A stretch of 64,000 nucleotides of DNA from Amylostereum areolatum (lineage: Eukaryota > Basidiomycota > Agaricomycetes > Russulales > Stereaceae), in assembly GCA_012932865.1 (NCBI GenBank), contig SAXG01000091.1, positions 1 through 64,000 of the forward strand. The letters are read 5' to 3'. Shown here piece by piece: positions 21,526-29,965 of the stretch; the first letter of the stretch is position 1; each line of letters begins with the position of its first letter. The position numbers and the translations under genes are program-made. Under the pieces are notes generated by a model. That model had not been told where the DNA came from. It ran no database searches and saw only the letters and a program-made list of their open reading frames with translations.

Positions 21526-21859
21526 CTGTGAGGAATCCGGGTGCTTCAGTTAGGGTTCTTCTGTATGCTTCTAATCGGCTTACCCCCTGTTCTTCCGTCT
21601 GGTCCTGACCTAGACGGAGGAGGTACTGACTTAATTGCGAAGATTGCTGCCGATCGAGCGATGAAGCAGTCTCCACAGAGGGTGCGTTCCTGCTTGAGTG
21701 TGGTGTGCTCTGTTGCAGACGAGGCGGATGCGTTCGACATTGTTGGGTGAGACGGTCTGATTGGTAGAGGAGATGTTGGTTGCGTTCGGGGTGGTGGACA
21801 TTGGTGATCTGTCTTGTTGAACCCGTAGGGTTTTTATCCCCCCCTTGTTGGCAGTGCAT
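19952..21859 (-). CDS. Alternative long reading frame of the accessory module (intron retained)
   Basis: 635-codon open frame from the ATG at 21859 (MHCQQGGDKNPTGSTRQITN), which reads straight through the 58-nt intron and overlaps almost all of the zinc-knuckle frame. It is Pro/Arg-rich and mostly low complexity, with a more protein-like segment AELRKFLTEVGLRVNWLNWE, RHTFRAAYEGEILRRRMETT. Element C has the same frame open over long stretches, with TGA at 34354-34356 and a one-base indel upstream. It may be a second product or an incidental open frame in GC-rich sequence; codon-level comparison is needed. Confidence 0.35.
   Translation of the reverse strand: MHCQQGGDKNPTGSTRQITNVHHPERNQHLLYQSDRLTQQCRTHPPRLQQSTPHSSRNAPSVETASSLDRQQSSQLSQYLLRLGQDQTEEQGVSRLEAYRRTLTEAPGFLTGANAIPVARSDGGPNTRFPDTRESNSPHDSRSSDRAGQTEDRRPQEGVGRRPGHPGGPQQDTRRRTPPAGPEVPDALDRNGGTRGQAPSTIQEASAAAILNVAELRKFLTEVGLRVNWLNWERHTFRAAYEGEILRRRMETTGVPHMSSREGPDIDLIFHGHHISPGYTVRPDPIASALTRPPFLPNAPPRPVTAPTPPGSLPIPGITQINPVQPPVARNGLPGEQFRQPLPRELSGQSLVLPEPGQPTGRPASSPRPIPRTPPRLPAVPRPPTPFPLSASDAPMPWHGNPAPYPSFLRPHPDHARDSVTQDPRVTAQRRKHDSVDPDGRPFKRIREFRLPDASGEEELQGTQEDSRSDDGRPRSPETGTQPNRRVGQFSGRIGQLGGQIGEERQDKGRNGRGSLGPVEQRADHVDARGVGRNSLEAAETLLEMRQARPSPPRLSPSQGRSPSLPPISVLLSPPTTDSSSSPSPEPSGYQLRSRNTDVPPPPPTYRRYRPRPQAASGIPHATREPDARSRPTRH
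21526..21583 (-). other. Conserved 58-nt intron in the accessory module
   Basis: In sense it starts GTAAGC, has branch-like CCCTAAC, and ends CTCACAG. The element C copy (34171-34228) has the same length and both splice sites, with two substitutions. Its length is not a multiple of three, so splicing changes the downstream frame. Confidence 0.7.
21835..21846 (-). promoter_or_regulatory. Internal polypurine tract (central PPT-like)
   Basis: AAGGGGGGGATA in sense, at the border between the integrase/chromodomain region and the accessory module, followed by the hairpin-forming AACCCTACGGGTT. Identical at 33909-33920 in element C. Confidence 0.45.
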
Positions 21860-21889
21860 TCGCCTGAATGCCGTTGAGTCTCACTTAGT

Positions 21890-22927
21890 GTCTTACTTTC
21901 GTCTTGCGTTTCTTTCGTTTCGTTGGTCTTCGTTCTTGCTGCGTTGCTTCAGGTTTCGTCACGATCAGTGGCTTCTGTGTTGGTATCTTTGATTGGCTGT
22001 GGTGGCAACTTCGGTGCCTTGGGATTATTCCGGATGGAACTCTGCAATCGCATCTTTTGATCCTTCGAGATTAGATGCTGGTTCCCATGTGTTACCGGAA
22101 TCTGGGTAGCCTTTCCATTTTACGAAATAATGTAATGGTTCGGAATATCGTTTGTCTAGTTTCGAGGCTATTATTGTTTCTAGTTCATAGAGTTCTTCGT
22201 CGTTTACTAGTTCCGGGGGCGGTTTTTCGTAAGCTTCTCCATATTGTTCTGTTTCTTTGAACGGAATTAATAGTGCCGCGTGAAATACCGGATGTATTTT
22301 CCACTTCGCTGGTAGTTCTAAGCGATAGGTTACTGGTCCTATTACTTTTTCAATTTTGAATGGGCCAAATCGCTTTGGTGCTAGTTTAGTTTTCGGGTAT
22401 ACCGTGTTAAGATTTTTTCCCGTCTAACCATACTTGGTCACCCTGTTTGAGTTGATCTCACAGTGTGAACGTTTGATCATGCTGCATTTTCATTAATTTG
22501 GCAGCTATTTCCAGACTTGCTTCTGCGTTGTCCCATGCGTCCTTAAAGTTCTTTATTCTTTCTTCGGCTGTCGGTATTCGCGGATCGGTTGGTATTGCCG
22601 GGTTAAAAACCGGTTGATACCCGTGTAGGAGTTCAAATGGGGAAGCTTTCGTGGCTGAATGTTGTCTTATATTGTGTGCGAATTCTGCTTTTGGTAGAAG
22701 TTTTGCCCAATTCGTTTGATCTCCGTTGCAGAATGCTCGAAGATATTGTTCTAACTCTTGATTCACTCTTTCTGTTTCGCCATCCGTTTGGGGATGATAC
22801 GCTGTACTGAGCGACGAGATAACTCCGAGGCTTTCGCAGATGGACTGGAATACTTTGGATGCGAATTGAGGGCCTCTGTCCGATATCATTCTTTTCCATA
22901 GTCCAAATCGTCTGTAAACATTGTCGA
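21890..22927 (-). pseudogene. Integrase C-terminal part and chromodomain, frameshifted (element A)
   Basis: After the frame break near 22930 the integrase core continues in another frame (RMISDRGPQFASKVFQSICE, STAYHPQTDGETERVNQELE) to TGA at 22458-22460. Beyond that, in shifted frames, the C-terminal GPF/Y region and a chromodomain (YFVKWKGYPDSGNTWEPASN) are readable. Compared with element C there is one base missing near 22964, an extra A near 22420 and an extra C near 22050. The chromodomain defines the element as a chromovirus; in such elements it directs integration to modified histones. Confidence 0.75.
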
Positions 22928-25063
22928 TCAGAAGATCAGCTGTTTCTTCTGCGTTGATCGTTTTTGGCACGGCGTGAATACTGCGGTTTTGGTGAACCTG
23001 TCGACGACCACGTTGATCGAATCGAATCCGTTGGAGATCGGAAGATCTGTAATGAAATCTGATGTGATTGTTTCCCATGGTCGTTCTGGTATTTCCGTAG
23101 GTTGTAATGGATGTTTTGCTGGATGTGTGACATTCTTTGTTGACTGGCATATGGGACATCCCTGAACATAACCTTTTACGAAGGAAATCATCTTTGGCCA
23201 CCAAAAGTTTCTTTGTACCAACTCTAGAGTTTTCATTTCGCCTGGATGTCCAATTGTTTCCAGATCATGATGCGATTTTAGGATCCTGCGTCTAAGTTCG
23301 AGATTCTGTGGCACATAGATCTTTCCTTTTCTGATGATCAGATCGTTCTCGAAGTTCCAATCTTCGATTCCTTTTGCGAGGGTGCGTGGTCCCGATCTTT
23401 TGATTGTCTCTAACGCTGTCCAAACCTCATCATCTAGGTGTGAGAAGTTTCTTAGTTCTTTGAGAAGTTCTTTGTCTCCGACTGCTTCGATTGTTCCTCT
23501 TCCGGTGGCTCTAGCTCTGAAGACCGAAGGGTGAAGTAGGATACGGTCGTCGTTGTCTGGAATGTCTTCCTTATGATCTGGTCTTCTAGAAAGTCCGTCT
23601 GCCTTGTTTGTACTTCCTGGTTTGTGCACCAAGGTGTAGTCGAAACGGGACAGATATAAGCTCCATCGTGCTTGCCTTTGATTGAGTTTCTGAGCTGTTG
23701 TGAAATATTCTAGATTTTTGTGATCTGTCCAGATTTCGACTTTGTGGTTCGCTCCTTCTAGATAGTGTCGCCAGTGTTCTAAGGCTTTTACTACTCCTAA
23801 GAGTTCTTTGTCGTATATCTCGTAATTCTGTTCTGCGGGAGACAGTGATTTGGATAGGTATGCGACCGGGTGCCATCTTCCGATTTCATCTGGTTGTGAT
23901 AGGATTGCTCCGTACGCAAAATCGGAGGCGTCACTCTCTATGCGGAATGGTTTGTTTTCATCGGGCATGATTAAGATTGGGGACGATGTGAATTCTCGTT
24001 TCAGTCTTTCGAAGGTACGTTCACATTCAACCGTCCATTTCCATTCGTGGTCTTTCTTTGTGAGTTGGAATAGGGGTCTGGCGATTTTGGAATAGTCTTT
24101 GATGAAGCGTCGATAGAAATTTCCAAATCCGAGGAATGATTGGATTTCTTTTACTTTCCTCGGTGTGGGCCATTCGGCCAGCCCTTGGACTTTGACCGGA
24201 TCCATCTGTACTTTGTTGTGCGTGATTATCACGCCTAGGTACTCGATTGATGGTTGTTCGAAGAAGCACTTCTCTGGTTTGAGGAATAGATCGTTCCGTT
24301 CTAGAAGTTGGAGGGCTTCTTTCATCAGTTTTCTATGTTCGTCGAGTGTTTCTGTAAATATCAGTATGTCGTCCATATAGACCACTACTTTTCCGGTGTC
24401 TATTAATTCTTTGAACAGTGCGTTCATCATTGCTTGGAATGTTGCGGGTGAATTGGTTAGTCCGAAGAACATTACCATTGGTTCGAAAAGGCCTCTGTTT
24501 GTTTTGAACGCAGCTTTCCATTGGTCTCCTTCTTTGATTCGAACATTGTTGTATCCCCATCGGAGATCGAGCTTTGAGAAGATCTTAGTGCCCTTTAATT
24601 TGTCGATGAGATCTGAGATGAGTGGTATCGGGTATTCATTTTTAACCGTGATCGAGTTAAGATAGCGATAGTCCTGTACTGGTCGAAGAGATCCATCTTT
24701 CTTCTTGATAAAGAAGAAGGGCGATGATATCTCTGATTTTGATTCTCGGATGTACCCTTTTCGTAGATGCTCGTCTATGAATGTGTCCAGTTCTTTCCGT
24801 TCTGGTACCGTCATTGGGTATACTTTGCAATTTCGAGGTTTCCATCCTTCAGTCAGGTCTATCGCGTGATCCCAAGGTCTGCTGATTGGAAAGCGTTCCG
24901 ACGCTTTCTTTTCGAATACCTTCTGATACTGTTTGTAACTAGGCGGAATCATCTCATCGAGTGTCTTCTTCTTCTCTCCTGTGGCCGCTCTTTCTGCGAG
25001 TTCTTGTGCCTTGGTTGCTCTTGCTGTTATCCAAATACCGGGTTCGTTTGCTTTCTTTTGCAA
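22928..25063 (-). CDS. Pol of element A: reverse transcriptase, RNase H, integrase N-terminus
   Basis: 711-codon frame. RT motifs are present in order: VQDYRYLNSITVKNEYPIPL, FSKLDLRWGYNNVRIKEGD, FFGLTNSPATFQAMMNALF and the catalytic YMDDILIF. RNase H follows (FRIESDASDFAYGAILSQPD, YEIYDKELLGVVKALEHWRH, WTDHKNLEYF). The integrase zinc domain has H-H-C-C residues within HHDLETIGHPGEMKTLELVQ and GCPICQSTKNV, then the start of the core (WETITSDFITDLP). The frame ends prematurely with FTPCQKRSTQKKQLIF because one base is missing relative to element C. At its 5' side it overlaps the protease frame by 37 nt in the -1 frame. Confidence 0.9.
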   Translation of the reverse strand: MQKKANEPGIWITARATKAQELAERAATGEKKKTLDEMIPPSYKQYQKVFEKKASERFPISRPWDHAIDLTEGWKPRNCKVYPMTVPERKELDTFIDEHLRKGYIRESKSEISSPFFFIKKKDGSLRPVQDYRYLNSITVKNEYPIPLISDLIDKLKGTKIFSKLDLRWGYNNVRIKEGDQWKAAFKTNRGLFEPMVMFFGLTNSPATFQAMMNALFKELIDTGKVVVYMDDILIFTETLDEHRKLMKEALQLLERNDLFLKPEKCFFEQPSIEYLGVIITHNKVQMDPVKVQGLAEWPTPRKVKEIQSFLGFGNFYRRFIKDYSKIARPLFQLTKKDHEWKWTVECERTFERLKREFTSSPILIMPDENKPFRIESDASDFAYGAILSQPDEIGRWHPVAYLSKSLSPAEQNYEIYDKELLGVVKALEHWRHYLEGANHKVEIWTDHKNLEYFTTAQKLNQRQARWSLYLSRFDYTLVHKPGSTNKADGLSRRPDHKEDIPDNDDRILLHPSVFRARATGRGTIEAVGDKELLKELRNFSHLDDEVWTALETIKRSGPRTLAKGIEDWNFENDLIIRKGKIYVPQNLELRRRILKSHHDLETIGHPGEMKTLELVQRNFWWPKMISFVKGYVQGCPICQSTKNVTHPAKHPLQPTEIPERPWETITSDFITDLPISNGFDSINVVVDRFTKTAVFTPCQKRSTQKKQLIF

Positions 25064-25734
25064 TCGGCTATTGTTTCTTCGTCAGTTTTTCCATGGAATG
25101 TTCTGACTATCTTGATATCGGCGAGATCGGAGTTGGATTCGGGGTCTTCTTGTTCTTCTATTGTTGCGTGATGGTTGATCTTCTGTTCTTCGAATGATTG
25201 TAGAGAGTGTTCGTCTTTTCCTTGGACGATCATTGTTTTACTGGTAGTGAGGCACGTACCTGGACATGTTTGTAGTGTAATCTGTCTCTTTCTCCAATCG
25301 ATATGAGGATTGTGTTTCTTGAGCCAAGGGGTTCCTAAGATTACTTCATCTCCTCCCAGGGCTGTGACGAACAATCCTAAGTTTTCGCGGTGAATTTCTC
25401 CGTTGATCCCTTCTATCGTCATTGGAAGGTACACTTTCTGTTTGATCTCTCCTAGAGTGTTCTTAGATCCATCAACGTTATATATTGGTATTGGCTTCTT
25501 CAATTGGATCAGATTCATCTTGTGTTTTCGTACGAAATCTGGATGGATTAGGGTGCTGCTCGCTCCGCTGTCTAGTAGCGCTTTTGCTGCGGCCTTACGG
25601 AACTTTCCATGAAACATAACAGGTATATGAATTGATGGAGCGTGCGTTGCTCCATCTTGGTATGACCTTATATACACTGTTCTATTTACATCGTCTCCTG
25701 TTTCCTGCACAGGAGATTGATTTGAAAAGTTCAT
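25027..25734 (-). CDS. Aspartic protease domain of element A
   Basis: Retropepsin-like region with the active-site sequence KALLDSGASSTLIHPDFV, then LGLFVTALGGDEVILGTPWL. It would process the Gag-Pol polyprotein as a dimer. The frame is open upstream to the end of gag: after a -1 shift at the gag stop the reading LNRPSTAAVERTQTMNFSNQ joins the two. It ends with NPVFG at 25027, overlapping RT in another frame, so either a second shift or an indel in this copy separates protease from RT. Confidence 0.8.
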   Translation of the reverse strand: MNFSNQSPVQETGDDVNRTVYIRSYQDGATHAPSIHIPVMFHGKFRKAAAKALLDSGASSTLIHPDFVRKHKMNLIQLKKPIPIYNVDGSKNTLGEIKQKVYLPMTIEGINGEIHRENLGLFVTALGGDEVILGTPWLKKHNPHIDWRKRQITLQTCPGTCLTTSKTMIVQGKDEHSLQSFEEQKINHHATIEEQEDPESNSDLADIKIVRTFHGKTDEETIADCKRKQTNPVFG

Positions 25735-25770
25735 TGTCTGTGTCCTTTCAACAGCCGCGGTTGAAGGACG

Positions 25771-25782
25771 GTTTAAAAACCC
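25771..25782 (-). promoter_or_regulatory. Candidate -1 ribosomal frameshift site at the gag stop
   Basis: In sense the gag frame ends CAG GGT TTT TAA. G-GGT-TTT fits the X-XXY-YYZ pattern, and shifting back one base enters the protease frame, which is open from there. Confidence 0.45.
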
Positions 25783-27092
25783 TGATTGTCTTTGAACATG
25801 TTGGCAGTGCGCGCGAACGTTTCACTGTCCATCTTGTTCACGAGTTTGGTGATTTGATCAATCGGGGATTCTCCTTCTGTTAGATTCGCCGTTCGTGCAT
25901 TGATCATCGTTTGGGTACGTTTCTCTGGGCAGTTCCTGGAGATGTGTCCTGGCTTTCGACAATAGAAGCATGATCCTGATTTCTGAAGTTCGGTACGTTC
26001 TTGCGGGGTAAGGCGTCTGAAGTTTCGGTTATTGTTCCCAGTCTGAGCGACCCTGGCGGTGGTAACGTTTCCTTTGTTTCCGTTTCCTTTTCGGAATGGA
26101 ACGTACGCCTGTGGTTTCTTGTATAGGAGGGTGAGGTCGCTCGTTGGGTTCATTGGTCTCGTATAATGCCGTTGGAATGCTTGAGCTTCGCGCCAGTTAT
26201 TATCGATGCGTAATGCGAGTTCATACCATTCTTCGATATCGTTCGAGATGTGATCTCTCTTGAGGATTTCGACTACGATATCGTTACGCAGTCCTCTCTT
26301 GAATTGGTCGATCAATGCTTTATGATCGTAACCAGCTTCCATAGCGTAGTCTCTGAAGATCGTGATGTAATCTTTGGTGTCCATAGTGCCTTGTTCCAGG
26401 CGCTGTATGTTGAATCTAGCGTCTCTTCCAGGGTCTATTTCTCCAAAGGTCTCTAGGAAGTGGTCGCGGAATACCGTCCATGGAAGGTACGCTTCTGGAT
26501 CTAGGCCGCGATCTCGTATCTTATCAATTTTGCTTATTAAAAGGGACGCCCAGTGAAGGGCAGGTCCATCGGTGAGATGTGAGAGCACGAAGGTTATCTT
26601 GCGCATGTTGGCAGCGTATGCGTTGGGGAATGCTATGAAGCGAAGTACGCATTGTTCTACGAACTTTGCTGCTTTTGCCCGATCCCTTCCGTCATATACT
26701 CCTAATGCGTTTAATTTGAATCCTTTGTCCTTGTCATCGGGCTTTGATCCGATTGTTCCTGTTCCTCCCGGTGGGGAATTCCCTGGTGGATACTTTGATC
26801 CTTTCGGAAGATCTGCGGTTGCTCCTCTTCCGAAGACGTAGTCCCGAACTTCTTTTCCTTTCTTGTCTTCGATCGATCGATCGGAAGGTGGTGGCGACGG
26901 TGATAGTGGCGGTTTCCATCTTATTGGTTCGGTCGTGTCAAATCCTAGGGAGAATCGAGTCTCATGTCTCGGTTTTGCGGGATCGGCTGGTGTTGGAGTT
27001 GCAGGCGTCTGGCGCGGTACATTAGTCTCTCCAAGGGGGACATTGCCAAGTGCGGTGGCGGGGTTGGGTATCGAGGTGGCGGTGTCTCCCAT
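25773..27092 (-). CDS. Gag of element A
   Basis: 439 residues from the first ATG (MGDTATSIPNPATALGNV). The capsid-like region contains FVEQCVLRFIAFPN, YLPWTVFRDHFLETFGEIDP, FNIQRLEQGTMDTKDYITIF. It ends with a zinc knuckle CFYCRKPGHISRNC. The same frame is open without any ATG for about 265 codons further upstream, to about 27889 just inside the 5' LTR, with protein-like content (RWTFDPYHLLFYYDGTLVAK, YWEFDPDTDTADTTTEP). Translation may therefore begin at a non-ATG codon or on a spliced leader. Confidence 0.85.
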   Translation of the reverse strand: MGDTATSIPNPATALGNVPLGETNVPRQTPATPTPADPAKPRHETRFSLGFDTTEPIRWKPPLSPSPPPSDRSIEDKKGKEVRDYVFGRGATADLPKGSKYPPGNSPPGGTGTIGSKPDDKDKGFKLNALGVYDGRDRAKAAKFVEQCVLRFIAFPNAYAANMRKITFVLSHLTDGPALHWASLLISKIDKIRDRGLDPEAYLPWTVFRDHFLETFGEIDPGRDARFNIQRLEQGTMDTKDYITIFRDYAMEAGYDHKALIDQFKRGLRNDIVVEILKRDHISNDIEEWYELALRIDNNWREAQAFQRHYTRPMNPTSDLTLLYKKPQAYVPFRKGNGNKGNVTTARVAQTGNNNRNFRRLTPQERTELQKSGSCFYCRKPGHISRNCPEKRTQTMINARTANLTEGESPIDQITKLVNKMDSETFARTANMFKDNQGF

Positions 27093-27894
27093 TGATGTGA
27101 TGTTTTCGGGTTTTCCGAATAGATTTCCTTTTCTTCCTCTTGTGGTTCCAAAGATGTCGTCAGGTGATGGGGATCTTGTTGGGTTCTCTGTATGTTCTTC
27201 CGTTTCTGCTGCGCTCGATGGGCTGCTTTCTCGACTTCCTCCGGGATCGGACTTAATTTGGGGGTTTGATATAGTTCTCTCAGGTTCTGGCGCGGTTTCC
27301 TCTGGAGGTGGTGCGGTTGTTGCGGGTTCTTGAGGATGCTGGAGTTTGGTTCGAGGGTCCTGTGGTTCGGTTGTCGTATCGGCTGTGTCGGTATCGGGAT
27401 CAAATTCCCAGTAGTCCTTAATATTCCCGGTGTAAGGTTTCTCTTCGACTTTCTGTGCGTCCGGGTGTTTCCAGAGTTCTTCTGATGAGAGGGGCCCGAT
27501 ATGAGGTCTTGAATAATCTGGGCGCTTCCAATGTGAGTTGTCGTAGGTTCCGTCTTCCTTTTCTCTTTTGGATCTATCTTTGAAGTATTCCGCTGCTGGA
27601 GGAAGGTTGTATCTGTATATGGGTGGGTTCCACTGGTATGCGTATGTCCCTTTGCTTTCTTTCGCAACGAGGGTTCCGTCGTAGTAAAAAAGGAGATGAT
27701 AGGGGTCAAATGTCCAGCGATGATCTTCGTTTCCGTTAGGGAAGTCTCGACTGCAGTTTGATTGGAGTTGAGGGATCTCAAAATCTGATGGTCTTTTTTC
27801 AGCGGGTTGTTCCGCTGACTCCGTGGTGGGTGTTTCGTTTGACGCTCTGCGCCAAACTGTAGGGTGAGCTAGTGTAGAGGAGAGCTCGTTCTAG

Positions 27895-28434
27895 TGTTAA
27901 GGACGGTCCTTATCACGTGACAAGCGGCTCAGGCTACAGTACTTGTGAGGATGAGAGGTGGGATCAGGTGATCCGGACGTCTCGGCTATACGAAGTTAGA
28001 GGTCGATAAGCGAAGCAGTAAGTCTTCACGGAAGACTTAGGCGAGCTTTCGACTTAGTTACTTTGAGCTCTCTTTAGTATACTTAAGAGGAGGTTCTTTA
28101 GTTAGAACAGTCCTGTATTTACAAAGAGAACGAGCTGAGGAATGGCTCGTTCGATGAGCCTCCTTTTATAAGAAAGGAGGTCGAGTAAATATATGTACAT
28201 TGAGCGACGGTCGTATCAAGTATCTACGGGGATGGGACTGTGGCACCGTCGCGGCTGTGCCGTTGAGACGGTGACGATCTGTGGCACTGTCGTCGGGACG
28301 GTGACGATCTGTGGCACTGTCGTCGTCGCGTCGTTGAGACGGTTACGAACTGGGGCACAGTCGTAATCCGTCGTTTAGCGACGTCCTTCCTAATGAGGCA
28401 ATGGAAAATGAAGTACCTTGGACAAGTTGTAACA
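27895..28434 (-). repeat. 5' LTR of element A
   Basis: 540 bp, same ends as the left LTR. Its outer end at 28434 cuts into the gag of element B. A TGGCGC sequence that could be part of a primer binding site lies about 40 bp inside the element, not directly at the LTR edge. Confidence 0.9.
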
Positions 28435-29659
28435 GCTGAGCTTGAAGCGCATCCATCACGCTTTTCCGATCTTCGGCCGACAGGCTCCTAGCCCAGGTGG
28501 TGGGCGTCTCAAACGTCTGTGCTCGAGCCTCCCGCTTTGGTGGTTCCGTGTACCGGTCCCTCCCCCACATGTCTCGGATGTTCTTCACGTCCACCCTGCA
28601 GTCCCGCACCTGGTGGCCATTCTGTCCGCAGCGGAAGCATCGCCCCTTGATGTCGACACGGTTGACGTCCATCGGCTGACCTTTGCCACCGTGCACCGTG
28701 CCGGTTCCATCGCGGCGCCATGGGACCTGCCCCCCTTGTTGCCCATTGGACGATCCTTGTCCTTTGGGTTTTTGGTTCTGCACGGGTCCACTGCGCTGGG
28801 TCTTAAGGTCCTCCCGCTCCTGTCGCAGACCGTCGATCAGGATGATGCGCTCTTTGAGGTCCTCATATTTCTGAGGAACGTGACCGCTGTCGTAGATGGA
28901 GTCGATGGTCCGATAGTAGACGTTGTGTTTGAGCAGCTGCATGAGGTGGATAGGGTCCTGCGCCGTGGAGTATCCTGCCTTCCTTGCGAGTTGCTCGAAC
29001 TTGGCGAAGTATTCATGGGCAGTGGTACCCTTCGTCTGTTTGAACCCGTCCAGTTCGACTGCGGCACGGTGCTGCTCATTGACGTCGGTGAACGCGCCTT
29101 TGAGTGCCTTGTGGAAGTCCACCCAGGCGACCATGACTCCATTGGCCAAGTGTGCATCCTCATACTCGGCCTTCCAGGTGCGTGCTGCCTCCCCCGTCAT
29201 GTAGGTGAGAATGAAGAGGACTTTGTCCTTGTCCGTCACGAGGTCATCCTCAGCAGCTCGCATGTATTCCTCGCACGACCGCATCCAGTCATTGAAGTCC
29301 TCTCGTTTCCCAGAGAAGCCTTCAGGAGTTTTTGCGTGGACTTTCTTTCGGGGGGGTCTGGCGGCGGCGGCGGCTGGGGCACTAACAGTGACCGCAGGGG
29401 GGTTGACGGTGATGGGGGGGGCCGTGACGTTGACGGTGGGGGGTGGCAGGTTGAGGGCAGCAACAAGCACGGCAGGGATGGCGACCCATTGGCCATTTAC
29501 TTCCATGAGCCAGGCATCGTCGGTGCCGTTATTCATGTGTTGGATGGGAGAGCCAGTTTGGCCGATGACGATGTTCCATGTTCCACCGATTTCGGTGCAG
29601 TTGGCAAGTTCGGCGGGGAGAGGGGGTTGGGGGTCGGTGCGGATCCACTGGGCAGCCAT
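28435..29659 (-). pseudogene. Gag of element B, C-terminus cut by the LTR of element A
   Basis: Different Ty3-type Gag starting MAAQWIRTDPQPPLP. The capsid part includes KTPEGFSGKREDFNDWMRSC, YMTGEAARTWKAEYEDA, EYFAKFEQLARKAGYSTAQD; the zinc knuckle is CFRCGQNGHQVRDC. The reading frame continues for about 30 codons into the LTR sequence (LVQGTSFS), so the normal end and all of pol are missing. Upstream the same frame is open to the TAA at 29966 (SDSDTDIEDENCYIYPLP). No pol of this element is found left of element A. Confidence 0.8.
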
Positions 29660-29965
29660 GATTGGTTCGTCGAGGTCGGAGAAGTCTTCGTCGGTGACAG
29701 GCGGTAGGGCGGAGGCGGCGATGAGGTTGAAGTCGGCTTCAGTGAGGTCGTCTTGGCTTTCGTTGGCGAAGTACCAACTGATGCCACTTGTTTGGGTTGC
29801 TACGAAGGCGACTTCGACAGTGGTGTCTCCGAGTTGGACAAAGAAGTCGTTTCCTCGTTCAGTGAAGCCTAGAGGGAGGGGATATATGTAGCAGTTTTCG
29901 TCCTCAATGTCGGTGTCGGAGTCAGAACTGGAGTCGGAGCCGTTGAGTCTGAACGAGGGAATTGT

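Larger units (their letters stand above)
18162..28434 (-). mobile_element. Element A: Ty3-type chromovirus with two LTRs and a 3' accessory module
   Basis: Retrotransposon of about 10.3 kb on the minus strand. Order in sense direction: 5' LTR (27895-28434), Gag, protease, RT/RNase H/integrase with chromodomain remnant, about 3.2 kb of extra coding sequence, polypurine tract, 3' LTR (18162-18702). The two LTRs are nearly identical (541 and 540 bp) and begin TGTTAC and end TTAACA in sense, so insertion was fairly recent. The flanking 5 bp differ (gttcc on the left, gctga on the right), so no target duplication is visible. The right side abuts the gag of another element. Pol carries a frameshift and a stop, so this copy is probably not autonomous. 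Confidence 0.9.

Noticed and set aside
19952..21859. Treating the proline-rich frame alone as the accessory gene
   Set aside because: The coiled coil and CCHC knuckle lie in the other frame and the intron leads into it. The frame is kept only as a possible second product.
26863..27333. Long plus-strand open frames opposite gag and pol of element A
   Set aside because: They mirror the minus-strand coding frames, have no start context or recognisable residues, and disappear where the sense frame ends.
28442..29891. Plus-strand frames of 421 and 228 codons opposite the element B gag
   Set aside because: Antisense shadows of a gag with a zinc knuckle on the minus strand; composition explains the lack of stops.
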